Part shown: one piece after another, positions 26,587 through 35,710 of the stretch
Layout of the letters: the number at the start of each line of letters is the position of its first letter
Position numbering within the stretch: the stretch's first letter is position 1
Origin: JAEDHM01 sp964368645
GTDB taxonomy: Bacteria > Bacillota > Clostridia > Christensenellales > CAG-1252
Length of the DNA: 64,000 nucleotides
Assembly: GCA_964368645.1 (NCBI GenBank)
Contig: CAYJBY010000001.1
Location: forward strand, 133,435-197,434
Direction of reading: 5' to 3'
Made by a program: the position numbers and the translations under genes
Notes under the pieces: generated by a model
The model's database searches: none
The model's input: only the letters and a program-made list of their open reading frames with translations
What the model was told of the DNA's origin: nothing

Positions 26587-26620
26587 AAAAAGCCGAAGTA
26601 TTACCTACTCCGACTTTTTT
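26587..26620 (-). terminator. Terminator of the GH13 glucosidase gene
   Basis: On the minus strand AAAAAGTCGGAGTA pairs, with two G-U wobbles, with TACTTCGGCTTTTT; the U-run follows. Degenerate copies of one arm recur in the repeat units at about 26.25 and 26.41 kb. Confidence 0.75.
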
Positions 26621-26662
26621 ATTGGTGTTTTATTCCGTTGTGTAATTATCCGTTCCTTGTCC

Positions 26663-28333
26663 TTACATTATATACACTCTGGACTCGTAGGGGCGCAGGG
26701 TAATCGCCGCCGCCGTCTTGCAATCGGGATAATTGGCGGTAAGCAAGGTCGCTTTGCTTAAGTCGATACCATTAGGCACCGTCATTTCGGTATCGGTTTC
26801 GGAGAAGTTCATACACACGAAGAGCTTTTTGCCCTCGTAATTACGCTCGTAAACGAACAGCTTTTTAGAGCCCTTGTAGTAGAGCTTAAAATCGCCGTAG
26901 ATTACCACGGGATTCTCTTTACGCAGAGCCAACAGCTTGCGGTAGTAATTAAGGATACTGTCGGGATCTTTTTCCGCCGCTTCGACGTTGATTTCCGTAT
27001 AATTGGGGTTGACAACGAACCAAGGCTTTTCAGCGGTGGTAAAGCCTGCATTCTTGCCGCCGTTCCACTGCATCATAGTACGGGCGTTGTCGCGGCAGGC
27101 GTAACGCGCCAGTTTCATAACCGTTTCGTGCTTAAAGCCCAGTTTGCGGAACAGGTTATAGCAAGCGTGGGTATTGACGTCGGGATAGTCGTCAAGCTCG
27201 TTAAGAGGGCAGTTGACCATACCGATTTCCTGTCCCTGGTAGATGAAAGGCGTACCGCCCAGACACAGGTACATAGTGGCTAAGGTTTTGCCGCTTTCCA
27301 CGCGGAACTTTTCACTGCCGTAACGGGAAATAACTCTGGGCTGGTCGTGGTTCTCTATGTAGTTGGCGTTCCACGCCTTGTGATAGAGCTTAGTCTGCCA
27401 GTTGTTATAGACCTTTTTCAGCTTTTTGAGCTTAAAGCCCGTATGCACCCAGCTGTAAAGGAAGCAGTCCGCCTCCATATGCTGGAAGTTGAACATCATA
27501 TTCAATTCTTGATTGCCGTTGCTGACGTACTTTAACGCCACCTTAGGAGTCATCATCGGAGCCTCGCCCACGGTCATAGCATCGTATTTACCCCAAACGG
27601 TCTTGAACTCCTGCAAAAACTCGTGAATCCGAGGGCCGTTCTTGTAATGCTCCATACCTCTTGCGGCAGGCATAAGGGGGAAGCCGTTGGGTAAGCCCTC
27701 TTTTTTGCTGATAAAGGTGATAACGTCCTCACGGAAGCCGTCCACGCCCATATCCAGCCAAAACTTCATTATATCCTTAACCTCTTGTCTGACCTTAGGG
27801 TTATCCATATTGAGGTCGGGCTGTTCCACCGCGAAAAGGTGCAGGTAGTATTCGCCTCTTACCTCGTCGTACTGCCAACCGTCGCCGGGGAAGGTGGAAG
27901 TCCAGTTATTGGGGAACTTTTTGCCGTCCTTGCCCTTGCCCTTGCGCCAAATATAATAATCCTTATAGGGGTTGTCGTCACCGCCCTTGCGGCTTTCCAA
28001 AAACCACTTATGCTGATTGCTGGTGTGGTTGATAACCAAATCCATTATGACCTTAAGTCCCAAGGCGTGAGCCTTCTCCAAAACCGCCTTAAAGTCGTCT
28101 AACGTGCCGTATTCAGGCGCGATATTGCGGTAATCGGCTATGTCGTAGCCGTAGTCCGCCTGCGGTGAAACGTATAACGGTGAGAACCAAATCGCGTCCG
28201 CGCCTACGCTCTTGACGTATTCCAGCTTGCCGAGAATACCCTTAAGGTCGCCGATGCCGTCGCCGTTGCCGTCGCAAAAGCTACGAGGCCAAATCTGATA
28301 CACAGCCATCTCTTTCCACCAAATCTTTTCCAT
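26663..28333 (-). CDS. GH13 alpha-glucosidase, oligo-1,6-glucosidase type
   Basis: 556 residues, cytosolic (no signal peptide). It should hydrolyse short alpha-glucosides such as isomaltose-type sugars. The (beta/alpha)8 barrel carries VINHTSNQHKWF, the nucleophile Asp in VDGFREDVITF near residue 200, the acid/base Glu in TVGEAP near 253 and the transition-state Asp in ENHDQPR near 327. The Val after the nucleophile is the residue linked to alpha-1,6 preference in this subfamily; phosphotrehalase or dextran glucosidase activity cannot be excluded. ATG 28333 is chosen over GTG 28339, which lies within the GGAGAG ribosome site. Monocistronic. Confidence 0.9.
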   Translation of the reverse strand: MEKIWWKEMAVYQIWPRSFCDGNGDGIGDLKGILGKLEYVKSVGADAIWFSPLYVSPQADYGYDIADYRNIAPEYGTLDDFKAVLEKAHALGLKVIMDLVINHTSNQHKWFLESRKGGDDNPYKDYYIWRKGKGKDGKKFPNNWTSTFPGDGWQYDEVRGEYYLHLFAVEQPDLNMDNPKVRQEVKDIMKFWLDMGVDGFREDVITFISKKEGLPNGFPLMPAARGMEHYKNGPRIHEFLQEFKTVWGKYDAMTVGEAPMMTPKVALKYVSNGNQELNMMFNFQHMEADCFLYSWVHTGFKLKKLKKVYNNWQTKLYHKAWNANYIENHDQPRVISRYGSEKFRVESGKTLATMYLCLGGTPFIYQGQEIGMVNCPLNELDDYPDVNTHACYNLFRKLGFKHETVMKLARYACRDNARTMMQWNGGKNAGFTTAEKPWFVVNPNYTEINVEAAEKDPDSILNYYRKLLALRKENPVVIYGDFKLYYKGSKKLFVYERNYEGKKLFVCMNFSETDTEMTVPNGIDLSKATLLTANYPDCKTAAAITLRPYESRVYIM

Positions 28334-28484
28334 AAACACTCTCCGTAAAAAAATTAGCGCATAAGAGGACTTGCCGCAATAAACGGCAACACCGCCTGTA
28401 CGCGCTTAATAATTTTACCATACTTCAAGAGGTTTTTCAATAGCGAAAAGCCTTTTTAGGGGAGATAAAGCCTGTTTTTTCCGT

Positions 28485-28943
28485 TCAAACGGCGGCGGAC
28501 AAAAGGAATTCCGCGATTATCCGCGCGATTTTTTCCGCCAAGCTCTCCACCAGAGCAAAGGGAGCCTCCAAAAGCGATGTCATAACGCTGTCGCTTTTCA
28601 CCGCCACCACGCCCATTACGCTGACGTCGCCTAGGGGAGCGTGTCCCTCGCCCAACGCGCCGCCTGCTTTAACGCCCCCTCTGCGGAACTTGATTTTGCC
28701 CAAGTCGCTCCGCTCGCCCACGGCGGCATCCACAGCCAAGGTGAACGCGCAAGGGTGGTTTTGCGCCGCCATACGCCTGTATTCGGGAAGGTTTACGCCG
28801 TTGACGGGAGTTCCCTCCACGCCGTAAACGTAACAAGGCACGTTATATTTGTACCTAAGAAGACTGCCCACCTCGGGGCCCAGTCTGTCACCGCTTATCC
28901 TATCGCTGCCTATGCAAAAAATCACCGTTTCTCTCATACTCAT
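28485..28943 (-). CDS. yyaC: YyaC-type putative sporulation protein
   Basis: 152 residues. VIFCIGSDRISGDRLGPEVG near the N-terminus, the YGVEGTPVNGVNLPEY stretch and LAVDAAVGE match the YyaC (DUF1256) family. This family is structurally related to the germination protease GPR and to hydrogenase maturation peptidases, with acidic residues forming the active site. It occurs almost only in endospore-forming lineages, a useful taxonomic marker here. Two possible starts (ATG 28943 and 28937), neither with a strong ribosome site. Single gene, 140 bases from the glucosidase gene. Confidence 0.82.
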   Translation of the reverse strand: MSMRETVIFCIGSDRISGDRLGPEVGSLLRYKYNVPCYVYGVEGTPVNGVNLPEYRRMAAQNHPCAFTLAVDAAVGERSDLGKIKFRRGGVKAGGALGEGHAPLGDVSVMGVVAVKSDSVMTSLLEAPFALVESLAEKIARIIAEFLLSAAV

Positions 28944-29124
28944 TGATTATTACCAACCCAACCCATAATTAAACGCAAGGAAAGGATATTCCGACGGCAA
29001 CAGCCGCAATTAATTTCCGCTCAATCAACGACTTTCGGGGGCGCAAGGGGGCTTTTAACCGCTTCCTGCCCAAGAGGACGGGCAGGGATAAGCGCAAGCA
29101 CCGATTTATACCTTATGTTCCCTA

Positions 29125-29153
29125 TTGACAATTACGTGCATTTATAATAAAAT
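29125..29153 (+). promoter_or_regulatory. Promoter of pgsA
   Basis: TTGACA (29125-29130), 17-base spacer, TAAAAT (29148-29153), about 40 bases upstream of the start codon. Confidence 0.75.
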
Positions 29154-29195
29154 ATGTATTGATGGAAAGTTTTTCTTATCCGTCGGGAGGCTATG

Positions 29196-29870
29196 ATGAA
29201 AAGACTGCAATTTACCAAAAAAGAGCTTTGCACTATACCCAATTTGCTTACCCTTATCCGTATTCTGTGCATACCTGCGGTTATGACGCTGGTAATTCTC
29301 GGAGCAAGAGCGGACGCGGTGCATTTTTACGTTTATATCGCGCTGGGGCTTATGGCTTTTGCCGCCGCTACGGACGTTGTGGACGGCTGGATTGCAAGGA
29401 AATTCAACCAAGGCTCCTATATAGGTCAATGCGTTGATCCCATAGCGGATAAGGTTATGCACGTAGGTACTATTATCGCCTTATCGGTTGCAGGTTATAT
29501 GCACTGGGCGTTTATCATCGTGCTGGCGTTTAGAGAGCTGATGATGATTGTGGTAGGCTCTTTCGTAGTCAACAAAATCAATATCAAAGCCAATATGCTG
29601 GGTAAGGTCGCAAGCTGTACTATCAGCATAGGCGTTATCTGCTGTTTCTTCCACAACTTTATCAGCGGACTTTGGGGCGAGTTCGGTATTGACTGGATTA
29701 TCGTTACCATCGGCTTAGTGCTCAACTGGGCGGCAGCTGTCAATTACGCTATCGACACCATCAAACAGCTTAAAGCCGACAAGGCGAAAAAAGCGGCAGG
29801 CATCACCGACGAGCCGTCCGCGGCAGACGCGGAGCAAGAGGCAGCCGCCACCACAACGGACAAGGAGTAA
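29196..29870 (+). CDS. pgsA: CDP-alcohol phosphatidyltransferase (phosphatidylglycerophosphate synthase type)
   Basis: 224-residue multi-pass membrane enzyme making phosphatidylglycerophosphate from CDP-diacylglycerol and glycerol-3-phosphate. The catalytic motif D-x2-D-G-x2-A-R-x8-G-x3-D-x3-D is complete: DVVDGWIARKF, then G and D in GQCVDPIADK, near residues 65-90. IPNLLTLIRILCIP at the N-terminus is typical for PgsA. The C-terminal 35 residues are Lys/Ala/Glu-rich and soluble. The second of two adjacent ATGs is chosen, because GGGAGG is only 2 bases before the first. Own promoter upstream. Confidence 0.88.
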   Translation: MKRLQFTKKELCTIPNLLTLIRILCIPAVMTLVILGARADAVHFYVYIALGLMAFAAATDVVDGWIARKFNQGSYIGQCVDPIADKVMHVGTIIALSVAGYMHWAFIIVLAFRELMMIVVGSFVVNKINIKANMLGKVASCTISIGVICCFFHNFISGLWGEFGIDWIIVTIGLVLNWAAAVNYAIDTIKQLKADKAKKAAGITDEPSAADAEQEAAATTTDKE

Positions 29871-30007
29871 CTTAAGGCTACGCACGAATGTCATTCTGCG
29901 AACAATATTTGTCATTCTGGACAAGCAATACCTGTCATTCTGAGGAAACAACTTGTTTGTGACGAAGAATCTCGCATCTATGCGATACAGCAATCTACAA
30001 CCATATT
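29871..30007. repeat. Dispersed element with three TGTCATTCTG starts
   Basis: TGTCATTCTG begins at 29889, and close variants at 29910 and 29933 (21 and 23 bases apart); GAAGAATCTCGC follows near 29964. It looks like nested insertion or slippage of the element end. No gene. Confidence 0.85.
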
Positions 30008-30038
30008 AAGGGACGGTCTTCCGTCCCTTTTTGTTTTT
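30008..30038 (+). terminator. Terminator downstream of pgsA
   Basis: Stem AAGGGACGG/CCGTCCCTT with loop TCTT, then TTTTTGTTTTT. Confidence 0.88.
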
Positions 30039-30078
30039 AACCGTATTGTCCATAGCGCAGTGATTAATAATTCCGTCT

Positions 30079-30180
30079 GTCGGCGAGATTCTTCACTTCG
30101 CATAAACGCTTGTTCAGAATGACAAGTTAAATTCCCCGGGGTTCCCTGCAAAAACACGTAGTGTTATTGTGGGGTGGCCT
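30079..30180. repeat. Dispersed element and hairpin repeat upstream of the his operon
   Basis: GGCGAGATTCTTCACTTCGC near 30081 to TCAGAATGACA near 30122 is the inverted orientation of the element. A hairpin copy GGGGTTCCCTGC...GTGGGGTGG follows (about 30138-30178). It ends about 35 bases before the his promoter. Confidence 0.85.
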
Positions 30181-30213
30181 TATCCACTGAGAAATAATTA
30201 TTTCCGAAAACAC

Positions 30214-30242
30214 TTTACAACTTTAACGCGATAATGTATTAT
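30214..30242 (+). promoter_or_regulatory. Promoter of the histidine operon
   Basis: TTTACA (30214-30219), 17-base spacer, TATTAT (30237-30242). The ~65-base leader has one small CCGC/GCGG hairpin and an AAGGAG ribosome site. It is too short for a T-box or a His leader-peptide attenuator. Confidence 0.8.
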
Positions 30243-30312
30243 AGTGATAGGGGCGGTTTTTTGAACAGCCCTTACCGCAGAACAATCCGCCTGACGCGGA
30301 TAAGGAGATAAT

Positions 30313-30576
30313 ATGAAACTTTACGAGGTATTGAGCAAACTTGAAACACCGGAAGATTACCGTATGTTTTTCGAGGATTTATGCACCTATGCGGAAATCG
30401 AAAAGATGGAGCAGAGGATAGAGTCCGCCCAGCTTTTAATCGAGGGCGACACCTACAATCAGGTAATGGAAAAAACGGAGATTTCCACGGCGACGTTATC
30501 CCGTGTTTCCCGTTGTATCAAGCACGGCAGCGGCGGTTACGCCAAGCTGCTTAAGCGGATTATGGAGAGCAAATAA
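30313..30576 (+). CDS. TrpR-like regulator, YerC/YecD family
   Basis: 87 residues, all-helical TrpR-superfamily fold: LETPEDYRMFFEDLCTYAE, then MEQRIESAQLLIEG and the helix-turn-helix YNQVMEKTEISTATLSRVSR. Members of this family sit at the head of histidine operons in many Firmicutes and are thought to repress them with histidine as signal. Here it is the first gene, and its stop overlaps the hisZ start by one base. No operator is obvious in the promoter; autoregulation is inference. Confidence 0.88.
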   Translation: MKLYEVLSKLETPEDYRMFFEDLCTYAEIEKMEQRIESAQLLIEGDTYNQVMEKTEISTATLSRVSRCIKHGSGGYAKLLKRIMESK

Positions 30577-31511
30577 TGATTATCGACACCAAAACGCTGG
30601 AAGCGGACGAGCGAGTTTATCTGGAGCTTCGCGCCCTATACGAGCAAAGCGGCTACAGGCAGTTCCGTATGCGGAAGTTTGAGGAGTACTCGCTGTATCT
30701 GGAAAACAAGAATTTTTTAGGCAGTGAATACGTTATCACCTTTAACGCACCGGACGGCAAGCTTTTGGCACTCAAACCTGACGTAACCCTATCCATTGTC
30801 AAGAACGCAAAAGCCTCAGGCGAAAACGAGGAAAAGCTGTATTACCGCGAGAGCGTTTACCGCAAGGGCGAATACGGCGGATTTAAGGAAATCAGCCAAA
30901 TGGGATTAGAGCATATCGGCAACGTGGGCTTGGCGGAAACGGTGGAGATTTGCGCCCTTGCACGCAAAAGTCTGGCGGTCGTGGACGAGAATTACGTATT
31001 TGCGCTGTCGGATATGAGCTTTATCGGCGGACTGTTAAGGCTCGCGCCTGAAGCGTTGCAGGACGCGGTTTTGACCTGTATCCGCTCCCGTAACACCCAC
31101 GAGTTAAAGGCGTTGTGCGCGGATAACGGTTTAAGCGGCGAGGTTACTGACAAAATGCTGTCTATCGCCGGCTGTCCGACGGACTTCAAAACCGCGATAA
31201 GCGTAGCGGAAAAGGTTGCGGAGGGCGACCGCACGATGACGGAGTCCTTAAGCACCCTCAAAACCCTGTTTAACGAGGTCGAAGGCACCGCGGACGAGAG
31301 CAAAATCCGTTTGGATTTCAGCATTCTCAACGATATTGCCTATTATAACGGCATTATTTTCCAAGGCTACGTATCCAAAATGCCCAAGCTGTTACTGTCG
31401 GGCGGCAGATACGACCGCCTGTTGGAAAAGTTCAACAAGACGGTAGGCGCGATGGGCTTTGCGCTGTCGCTTAACGACGTGGTAGCCTACTATAACGGAG
31501 AGCAATTATGA
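30576..31511 (+). CDS. hisZ: ATP phosphoribosyltransferase regulatory subunit
   Basis: 311 residues, a histidyl-tRNA synthetase paralogue without aminoacylation function that activates and gives feedback control to short-form HisG in a hetero-octamer. Class II synthetase marks remain: ALKPDVTLSIVKN, YYRESVYRKGEYGGFKEISQ, LGLEH-like MGLEHIGN and the C-terminal LSGGRYDRLLEKF with GFALSL. It lacks the anticodon-binding domain. Overlaps hisG by 4 bases. Its presence matches the 207-residue HisG. Confidence 0.93.
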   Translation: MIIDTKTLEADERVYLELRALYEQSGYRQFRMRKFEEYSLYLENKNFLGSEYVITFNAPDGKLLALKPDVTLSIVKNAKASGENEEKLYYRESVYRKGEYGGFKEISQMGLEHIGNVGLAETVEICALARKSLAVVDENYVFALSDMSFIGGLLRLAPEALQDAVLTCIRSRNTHELKALCADNGLSGEVTDKMLSIAGCPTDFKTAISVAEKVAEGDRTMTESLSTLKTLFNEVEGTADESKIRLDFSILNDIAYYNGIIFQGYVSKMPKLLLSGGRYDRLLEKFNKTVGAMGFALSLNDVVAYYNGEQL

Positions 31512-32131
31512 TTAGCGTAGCATTACCCAAAGGACGATTGGGAAACAAGGCGTACGGACTGCTGGAAAAGTGCGGCTATACGGTAGCCGAGAGCTTTGAC
31601 GACAGCCGCAAGCTGATATTCGAAAACGAAGACAAGGGAATACGATATTTTTTGGTTAAGCCCTCGGACGTACCTGTTTACGTGGAAAAGGGCGCGGCGG
31701 ATATAGGCGTAGTCGGCAAGGACGTGCTTTTGGAGTACGGCGCGGACGTTTACGAGCTGTCCGACCTTTTAATCGGCAAATGCCGTATGTGCGTGGCGGC
31801 GAAAAAGTCCTTTATCGAGGACGTGAAACGCCCCTTGGTGGTCGCCACCAAGTTCCCCCACATAGCACGCGCCTATTACGACGGCAAAAACCGCGAAATC
31901 GAGATAATCAAGCTAAGCGGTTCCATCGAGCTTGCGCCGATTCTCAATATGTCGGACATTATCGTGGATATAGTGGAAACGGGCACCACCCTGAAGGAGA
32001 ACGATTTGGAAGTCAAGGAAGTGGTTCTGCCGATAAGCGCAAGACTTATAGCCAACAAATCCTCCTACAAATTCAAGGAAAACGAAATCAGAACGATTGC
32101 CGAAAAGATAAGAGAGGTCACTAATGATTAA
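31508..32131 (+). CDS. hisG: ATP phosphoribosyltransferase, short form
   Basis: First step of histidine synthesis: ATP + PRPP to PR-ATP. 207 residues, i.e. without the C-terminal regulatory domain, hence dependent on HisZ. VALPKGRLGNKAYGLLEKCG, DVPVYVEKGAADIGVVGKD near residue 60, and the PRPP loop DIVETGTTLKENDLE near 158 are present. Overlaps hisZ and hisD (4 and 8 bases). Confidence 0.96.
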   Translation: MISVALPKGRLGNKAYGLLEKCGYTVAESFDDSRKLIFENEDKGIRYFLVKPSDVPVYVEKGAADIGVVGKDVLLEYGADVYELSDLLIGKCRMCVAAKKSFIEDVKRPLVVATKFPHIARAYYDGKNREIEIIKLSGSIELAPILNMSDIIVDIVETGTTLKENDLEVKEVVLPISARLIANKSSYKFKENEIRTIAEKIREVTND

Positions 32132-33407
32132 GCAGTACGATTTTAGTTCGGTAAAAACAAAGGATATACTCAACCGCGAGCTTACCTCCTACGGCGAGTA
32201 CGAGCAGGCGGTGGACGGTATTCTTGCAGAGGTCAGGGAACGCGGAGACGCCGCGCTGTACGACTTTGGCGAGAGGTTCGACAAGGTGCGGCTTACCGCC
32301 CTTGAGGTGACGGAAGAGGAGTTTGCCGCGGCGGAAAAAGCCGTCGGAGCGGATTACAAGGCAATGCTCAACCGTTCCGCAGACAATATCCGCGCTTTCC
32401 ACGCCGCACAAAGGAGAGAGGGCTTCGAGCTGAAAAAGGACGGAATAGTTTTAGGGCAGAGGATAACGCCTATCGAGAACGTGGGCGTTTACGTACCGGG
32501 CGGCACGGCAAGCTACCCCTCCACGGTTTTGATGAACGTAATTCCTGCGAGGATAGCAGGAGTTAAAAATATTTATATGACCACGCCCCCCACCAAGGAC
32601 GGCGCAATCAAGGCGGAAATCCTTGTGGCGGCAAGACTTGCAGGCGTTGACAAGGTTTTCAAAATCGGCGGCGCAGGCGCAATTGCGGCGTTAGCCTACG
32701 GCACGGAGAGCGTACCCAAGGTGGATAAAATCGTAGGTCCGGGTAACATTTTCGTGGCGTTAGCCAAAAAGAAGGTTTACGGCATAGTGGGTATCGATAT
32801 GATAGCAGGCCCCAGTGAAATCCTTGTGGTGGCGGACAACACCGCTAATCCCGTATGGGTAGCGGCGGATATGCTTTCGCAGGCGGAACACGACAAGCTG
32901 GCAACGGCGGTTTTGGTTACGGACGACAAGGACTTAGCGGCAGGCGTTGCGGCAGAAATCGAAAGACAGCTGCCCCTGTTACCAAGATACGAAATAGCGG
33001 CGGCGTCTATTGAGGTAAACGGCAAAATTTTGATTACCGACAGCATAGCTTCGGCAATAGAGGTTTCCAACGCCATAGCACCTGAACACTTGGAGTTGGC
33101 GGTCAAAGAGCCCTTCGCCCTCTTAAGCAAGGTGAAAAACGCAGGCTCGGTCTTTTTAGGACACTACACGCCCGAAGCGTTGGGCGACTACTACGCAGGG
33201 CCAAACCACACTCTGCCCACAAGCGGCAGCGCAAGATTCGCCTCGCCCCTAGGCGTTGACGACTTTATCAAGCGTTCGGCATATACCTGCTACGACCGCA
33301 ACGCGCTGTCCAAGGCAAGTGCGGACGTTGCCGCCTTTGCCTTAAGCGAGGGCTTAACCGCACACGCAAAATCGGCAACGGTAAGGGAGAGTACGGACAA
33401 TGAGTAA
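32124..33407 (+). CDS. hisD: Histidinol dehydrogenase
   Basis: Last two oxidations: histidinol to histidine with 2 NAD and zinc. 427 residues, normal length. GVYVPGGTASYPSTVLMN near residue 119, KIVGPGNIFVALAKK near 205, AGPSEILVVAD, and the zinc/catalytic region SQAEHDKLATAVLVT with its His. The C-terminal GDYYAGPNHTLPTSGSAR carries the second His. Overlaps hisG and hisC by 8 bases each. Confidence 0.97.
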   Translation: MIKQYDFSSVKTKDILNRELTSYGEYEQAVDGILAEVRERGDAALYDFGERFDKVRLTALEVTEEEFAAAEKAVGADYKAMLNRSADNIRAFHAAQRREGFELKKDGIVLGQRITPIENVGVYVPGGTASYPSTVLMNVIPARIAGVKNIYMTTPPTKDGAIKAEILVAARLAGVDKVFKIGGAGAIAALAYGTESVPKVDKIVGPGNIFVALAKKKVYGIVGIDMIAGPSEILVVADNTANPVWVAADMLSQAEHDKLATAVLVTDDKDLAAGVAAEIERQLPLLPRYEIAAASIEVNGKILITDSIASAIEVSNAIAPEHLELAVKEPFALLSKVKNAGSVFLGHYTPEALGDYYAGPNHTLPTSGSARFASPLGVDDFIKRSAYTCYDRNALSKASADVAAFALSEGLTAHAKSATVRESTDNE

Positions 33408-34503
33408 ATTCTTAAGCAAACGCTTTGCGGACTTAGAGCCCTACGTTCCGGGAGAACAGCCTAGGGATAAGGCGTACGTTAAGCTGAACACCAACGAATC
33501 GCCCTATCCGCCCTCAAAGGCGGTAATCGACGCGCTAACCGAGAGCGAAATTTCCAATCTCAACCTGTATTCCGATCCAACTGTAACGGTTTTCCGCCTA
33601 TCTGTCGCCGATTATTACAATAGGCAACTTGCAAAAAACGGCGCAGGCTTCGAGCTTTCCGCAGATAACGTCTTCCCTGTCAACGGTTCGGACGAGGCGC
33701 TTGCCTTTATCTTCCAAGCCTTTTGCGACAAGGACAAGGGTATGGCGTGTCCGTCTGTTGGCTACGGCTGTTACCCCGTATTCTGCGGAGTGCAAGGGAT
33801 ACCCTTCAAGCCCGTACCCGTAAATGCGGATTTCTCGGTGAATACGGCACTTTTTAATGGTATTACCCACAATATAACCATTGCTAACCCCAATGCGCAA
33901 ACAGGACTTTTCCTGCCGCTTGCAAGGATTGAAGAGCTTTTGGCGGAGAATCCCGACAGACTTGTGGTTATAGACGAGGCTTATTGCGATTTCGGCGGCG
34001 AAAGCGCGGTAAAACTGCTTAATTCCTATGACAATCTGATAGTGGTTCAAACCCTCTCAAAGTCCAGACAATTAGCAGGCGCAAGAGTCGGATTTGCCCT
34101 TGCCTCCGAACAAATCGTAGCCGATCTTAACGCAATGCGCTTTAGCTTTAACCCCTACAACGTCAACCGCCTAAGCACAATTGCGGCGGCTAAGGCGATG
34201 GAGGACGAAAACTACTTCGAGCAAACCAGAGCGGAGATTATCGCCACAAGAGAGGACGCAAAAAAACGGCTGATTTCCTTAGGCTTCGAGGTTACGGACT
34301 CGCTTTCCAACTTCGTGTTGGCTACGCGCTGTGATATAGGCGGCAAGGAGCTGTACCTTAAGCTAAAGGAAAAGGGCGTTTTGGTGCGGTTTTTAAGTGA
34401 CGTGCCGCTACGCAATTCTGTCCGAATAACCATAGGCTCAAAAGCCCAAATGTCCGTATTGTTCGAGAAAATCGAGGAAATCTTAAAGGAGAAAGGATTA
34501 TGA
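33400..34503 (+). CDS. hisC: Histidinol-phosphate aminotransferase
   Basis: PLP enzyme of fold type I, 367 residues: imidazole acetol phosphate + glutamate to histidinol phosphate. KLNTNESPYPPS near residue 28, NGSDEALAFIFQAF, IANPNAQTGLFLP near 166 (commonly NPNNPTG), VIDEAYCDF near 190, and the PLP-lysine in LSKSRQLAGARVGFA near 226. Overlaps hisD by 8 bases and hisB by 4. Confidence 0.95.
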   Translation: MSKFLSKRFADLEPYVPGEQPRDKAYVKLNTNESPYPPSKAVIDALTESEISNLNLYSDPTVTVFRLSVADYYNRQLAKNGAGFELSADNVFPVNGSDEALAFIFQAFCDKDKGMACPSVGYGCYPVFCGVQGIPFKPVPVNADFSVNTALFNGITHNITIANPNAQTGLFLPLARIEELLAENPDRLVVIDEAYCDFGGESAVKLLNSYDNLIVVQTLSKSRQLAGARVGFALASEQIVADLNAMRFSFNPYNVNRLSTIAAAKAMEDENYFEQTRAEIIATREDAKKRLISLGFEVTDSLSNFVLATRCDIGGKELYLKLKEKGVLVRFLSDVPLRNSVRITIGSKAQMSVLFEKIEEILKEKGL

Positions 34504-35090
34504 GAAACGCAGTAATCAACAGAAAAACCAAGGAAACCGACGTCACACTTACGCTTAACCTTGACGGCAGCGGCACGTATTCCATAGACTCGGGCTGTAA
34601 TTTTCTTAACCATATGCTGGAGCTGTTTACAAAGCACGGCAATTTTGACCTGACTCTTACCTGTAAGGGCGATACCGAGGTAGATATGCACCACTCGGTA
34701 GAGGATATAGGTATTTGCTTGGGCAAGGCGTTCAAAGCCGCTTTAGGCGACAAAAAGGGGATTAACAGATACGGCGACATTATCCTGCCTATGGACGAAG
34801 CCCTGATTTTGACAGCGTTGGATTTCAGCGGTAGGGATTATCTCAATTTCGACGTGACCTTTCCCGTGGATTACAGAGTGGGCGATTTGGATACAGAGCT
34901 TATCAAGGAATTCTTTTTCGGTTTTACACGCAACGCAGAGCTGACTCTCCACGTTAAGAAGCTGGCAGGCAACAACGTACACCATATTGCTGAGGGCATT
35001 TTCAAGGCTTTTGCTCGTGCGCTTAAGAAAGCGGTGGCGATAGATCCTGCCTGCGCGGACGTTTTACCCTCCACAAAGGGCGTTCTATGA
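34500..35090 (+). CDS. hisB: Imidazoleglycerol-phosphate dehydratase
   Basis: Manganese enzyme converting IGP to imidazole acetol phosphate; 196 residues, so only the dehydratase and not the fused phosphatase of enterobacteria. NRKTKETDVTLTLNLDGSG, FLNHMLELFTKHGNFDL, DMHHSVEDIGICLG near residue 62 and NVHHIAEGIFKAFARAL near 160 provide the metal-binding histidines. Histidinol phosphatase must be supplied by a gene outside the window. Overlaps both neighbours by 4 bases. Confidence 0.97.
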   Translation: MRNAVINRKTKETDVTLTLNLDGSGTYSIDSGCNFLNHMLELFTKHGNFDLTLTCKGDTEVDMHHSVEDIGICLGKAFKAALGDKKGINRYGDIILPMDEALILTALDFSGRDYLNFDVTFPVDYRVGDLDTELIKEFFFGFTRNAELTLHVKKLAGNNVHHIAEGIFKAFARALKKAVAIDPACADVLPSTKGVL

Positions 35091-35686
35091 TTGCGGTTAT
35101 CGACTACGGCGTAGGCAACCTATACTCCCTTGTCTGCTCCCTAAACCATATCGGCGCGGAAGCGGTTGTCACCTCGGATATAGAGGTTATCCGCTCCTCG
35201 GACAAGATTATTCTTCCGGGAGTGGGGGCTTTCGCAGACGCAAGGGCAAAACTCAACGACACAGGGCTGATACCCACCCTTAACGCAGAGGTTAAGTCGG
35301 GGAAACCCCTGCTAGGTATCTGCTTGGGTATGCAAATGCTGTACGAGCGTAGCTACGAATACGGCTGTCACGAGGGTTTGGGCTACATTAAGGGCGAGGT
35401 TGTACCCTTCAAACTGCCTGCTGAGCTAAAAGTTCCGCATATGGGTTGGAATTCCCTCAACCTCCTAAAGCCCTGTCCGCTGACCAAGTACGTAACGGAC
35501 GGCGACTACGTTTATTTTGTACACAGTTATTACGCCGCAATCGGCGAAAACACCGTAGCCTCCGCAGAATACGGAGTCGGCGTTACGGCGATAACCCAGA
35601 ACGGCAACGTGTTCGGCACCCAATTTCACCCAGAAAAAAGCGGAGAAACGGGGTTAAATATACTACGGGCATTTCAAGAGCTATAA
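35087..35686 (+). CDS. hisH: Imidazole glycerol phosphate synthase, glutaminase subunit
   Basis: Class I glutamine amidotransferase, 199 residues, feeding ammonia to HisF. IDYGVGNLYSL at the start, ILPGVGAF, the nucleophile Cys in LLGICLGMQMLYERS near residue 80, and His/Glu in GTQFHPEKSGETG near 180. Overlaps hisB by 4 bases. Confidence 0.97.
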   Translation: MIAVIDYGVGNLYSLVCSLNHIGAEAVVTSDIEVIRSSDKIILPGVGAFADARAKLNDTGLIPTLNAEVKSGKPLLGICLGMQMLYERSYEYGCHEGLGYIKGEVVPFKLPAELKVPHMGWNSLNLLKPCPLTKYVTDGDYVYFVHSYYAAIGENTVASAEYGVGVTAITQNGNVFGTQFHPEKSGETGLNILRAFQEL

Positions 35687-35710
35687 ATAGCAAAAATATC
35701 GGAGCTTACT

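Noticed and set aside
26164..26761. Open frames of 91-125 codons on the plus strand
   Set aside because: They run through dispersed repeats and into the antisense of the glucosidase gene, with no ribosome site.
30243..30312. T-box or His attenuator in the histidine operon leader
   Set aside because: Leader too short, no T-box sequence, no run of His codons.
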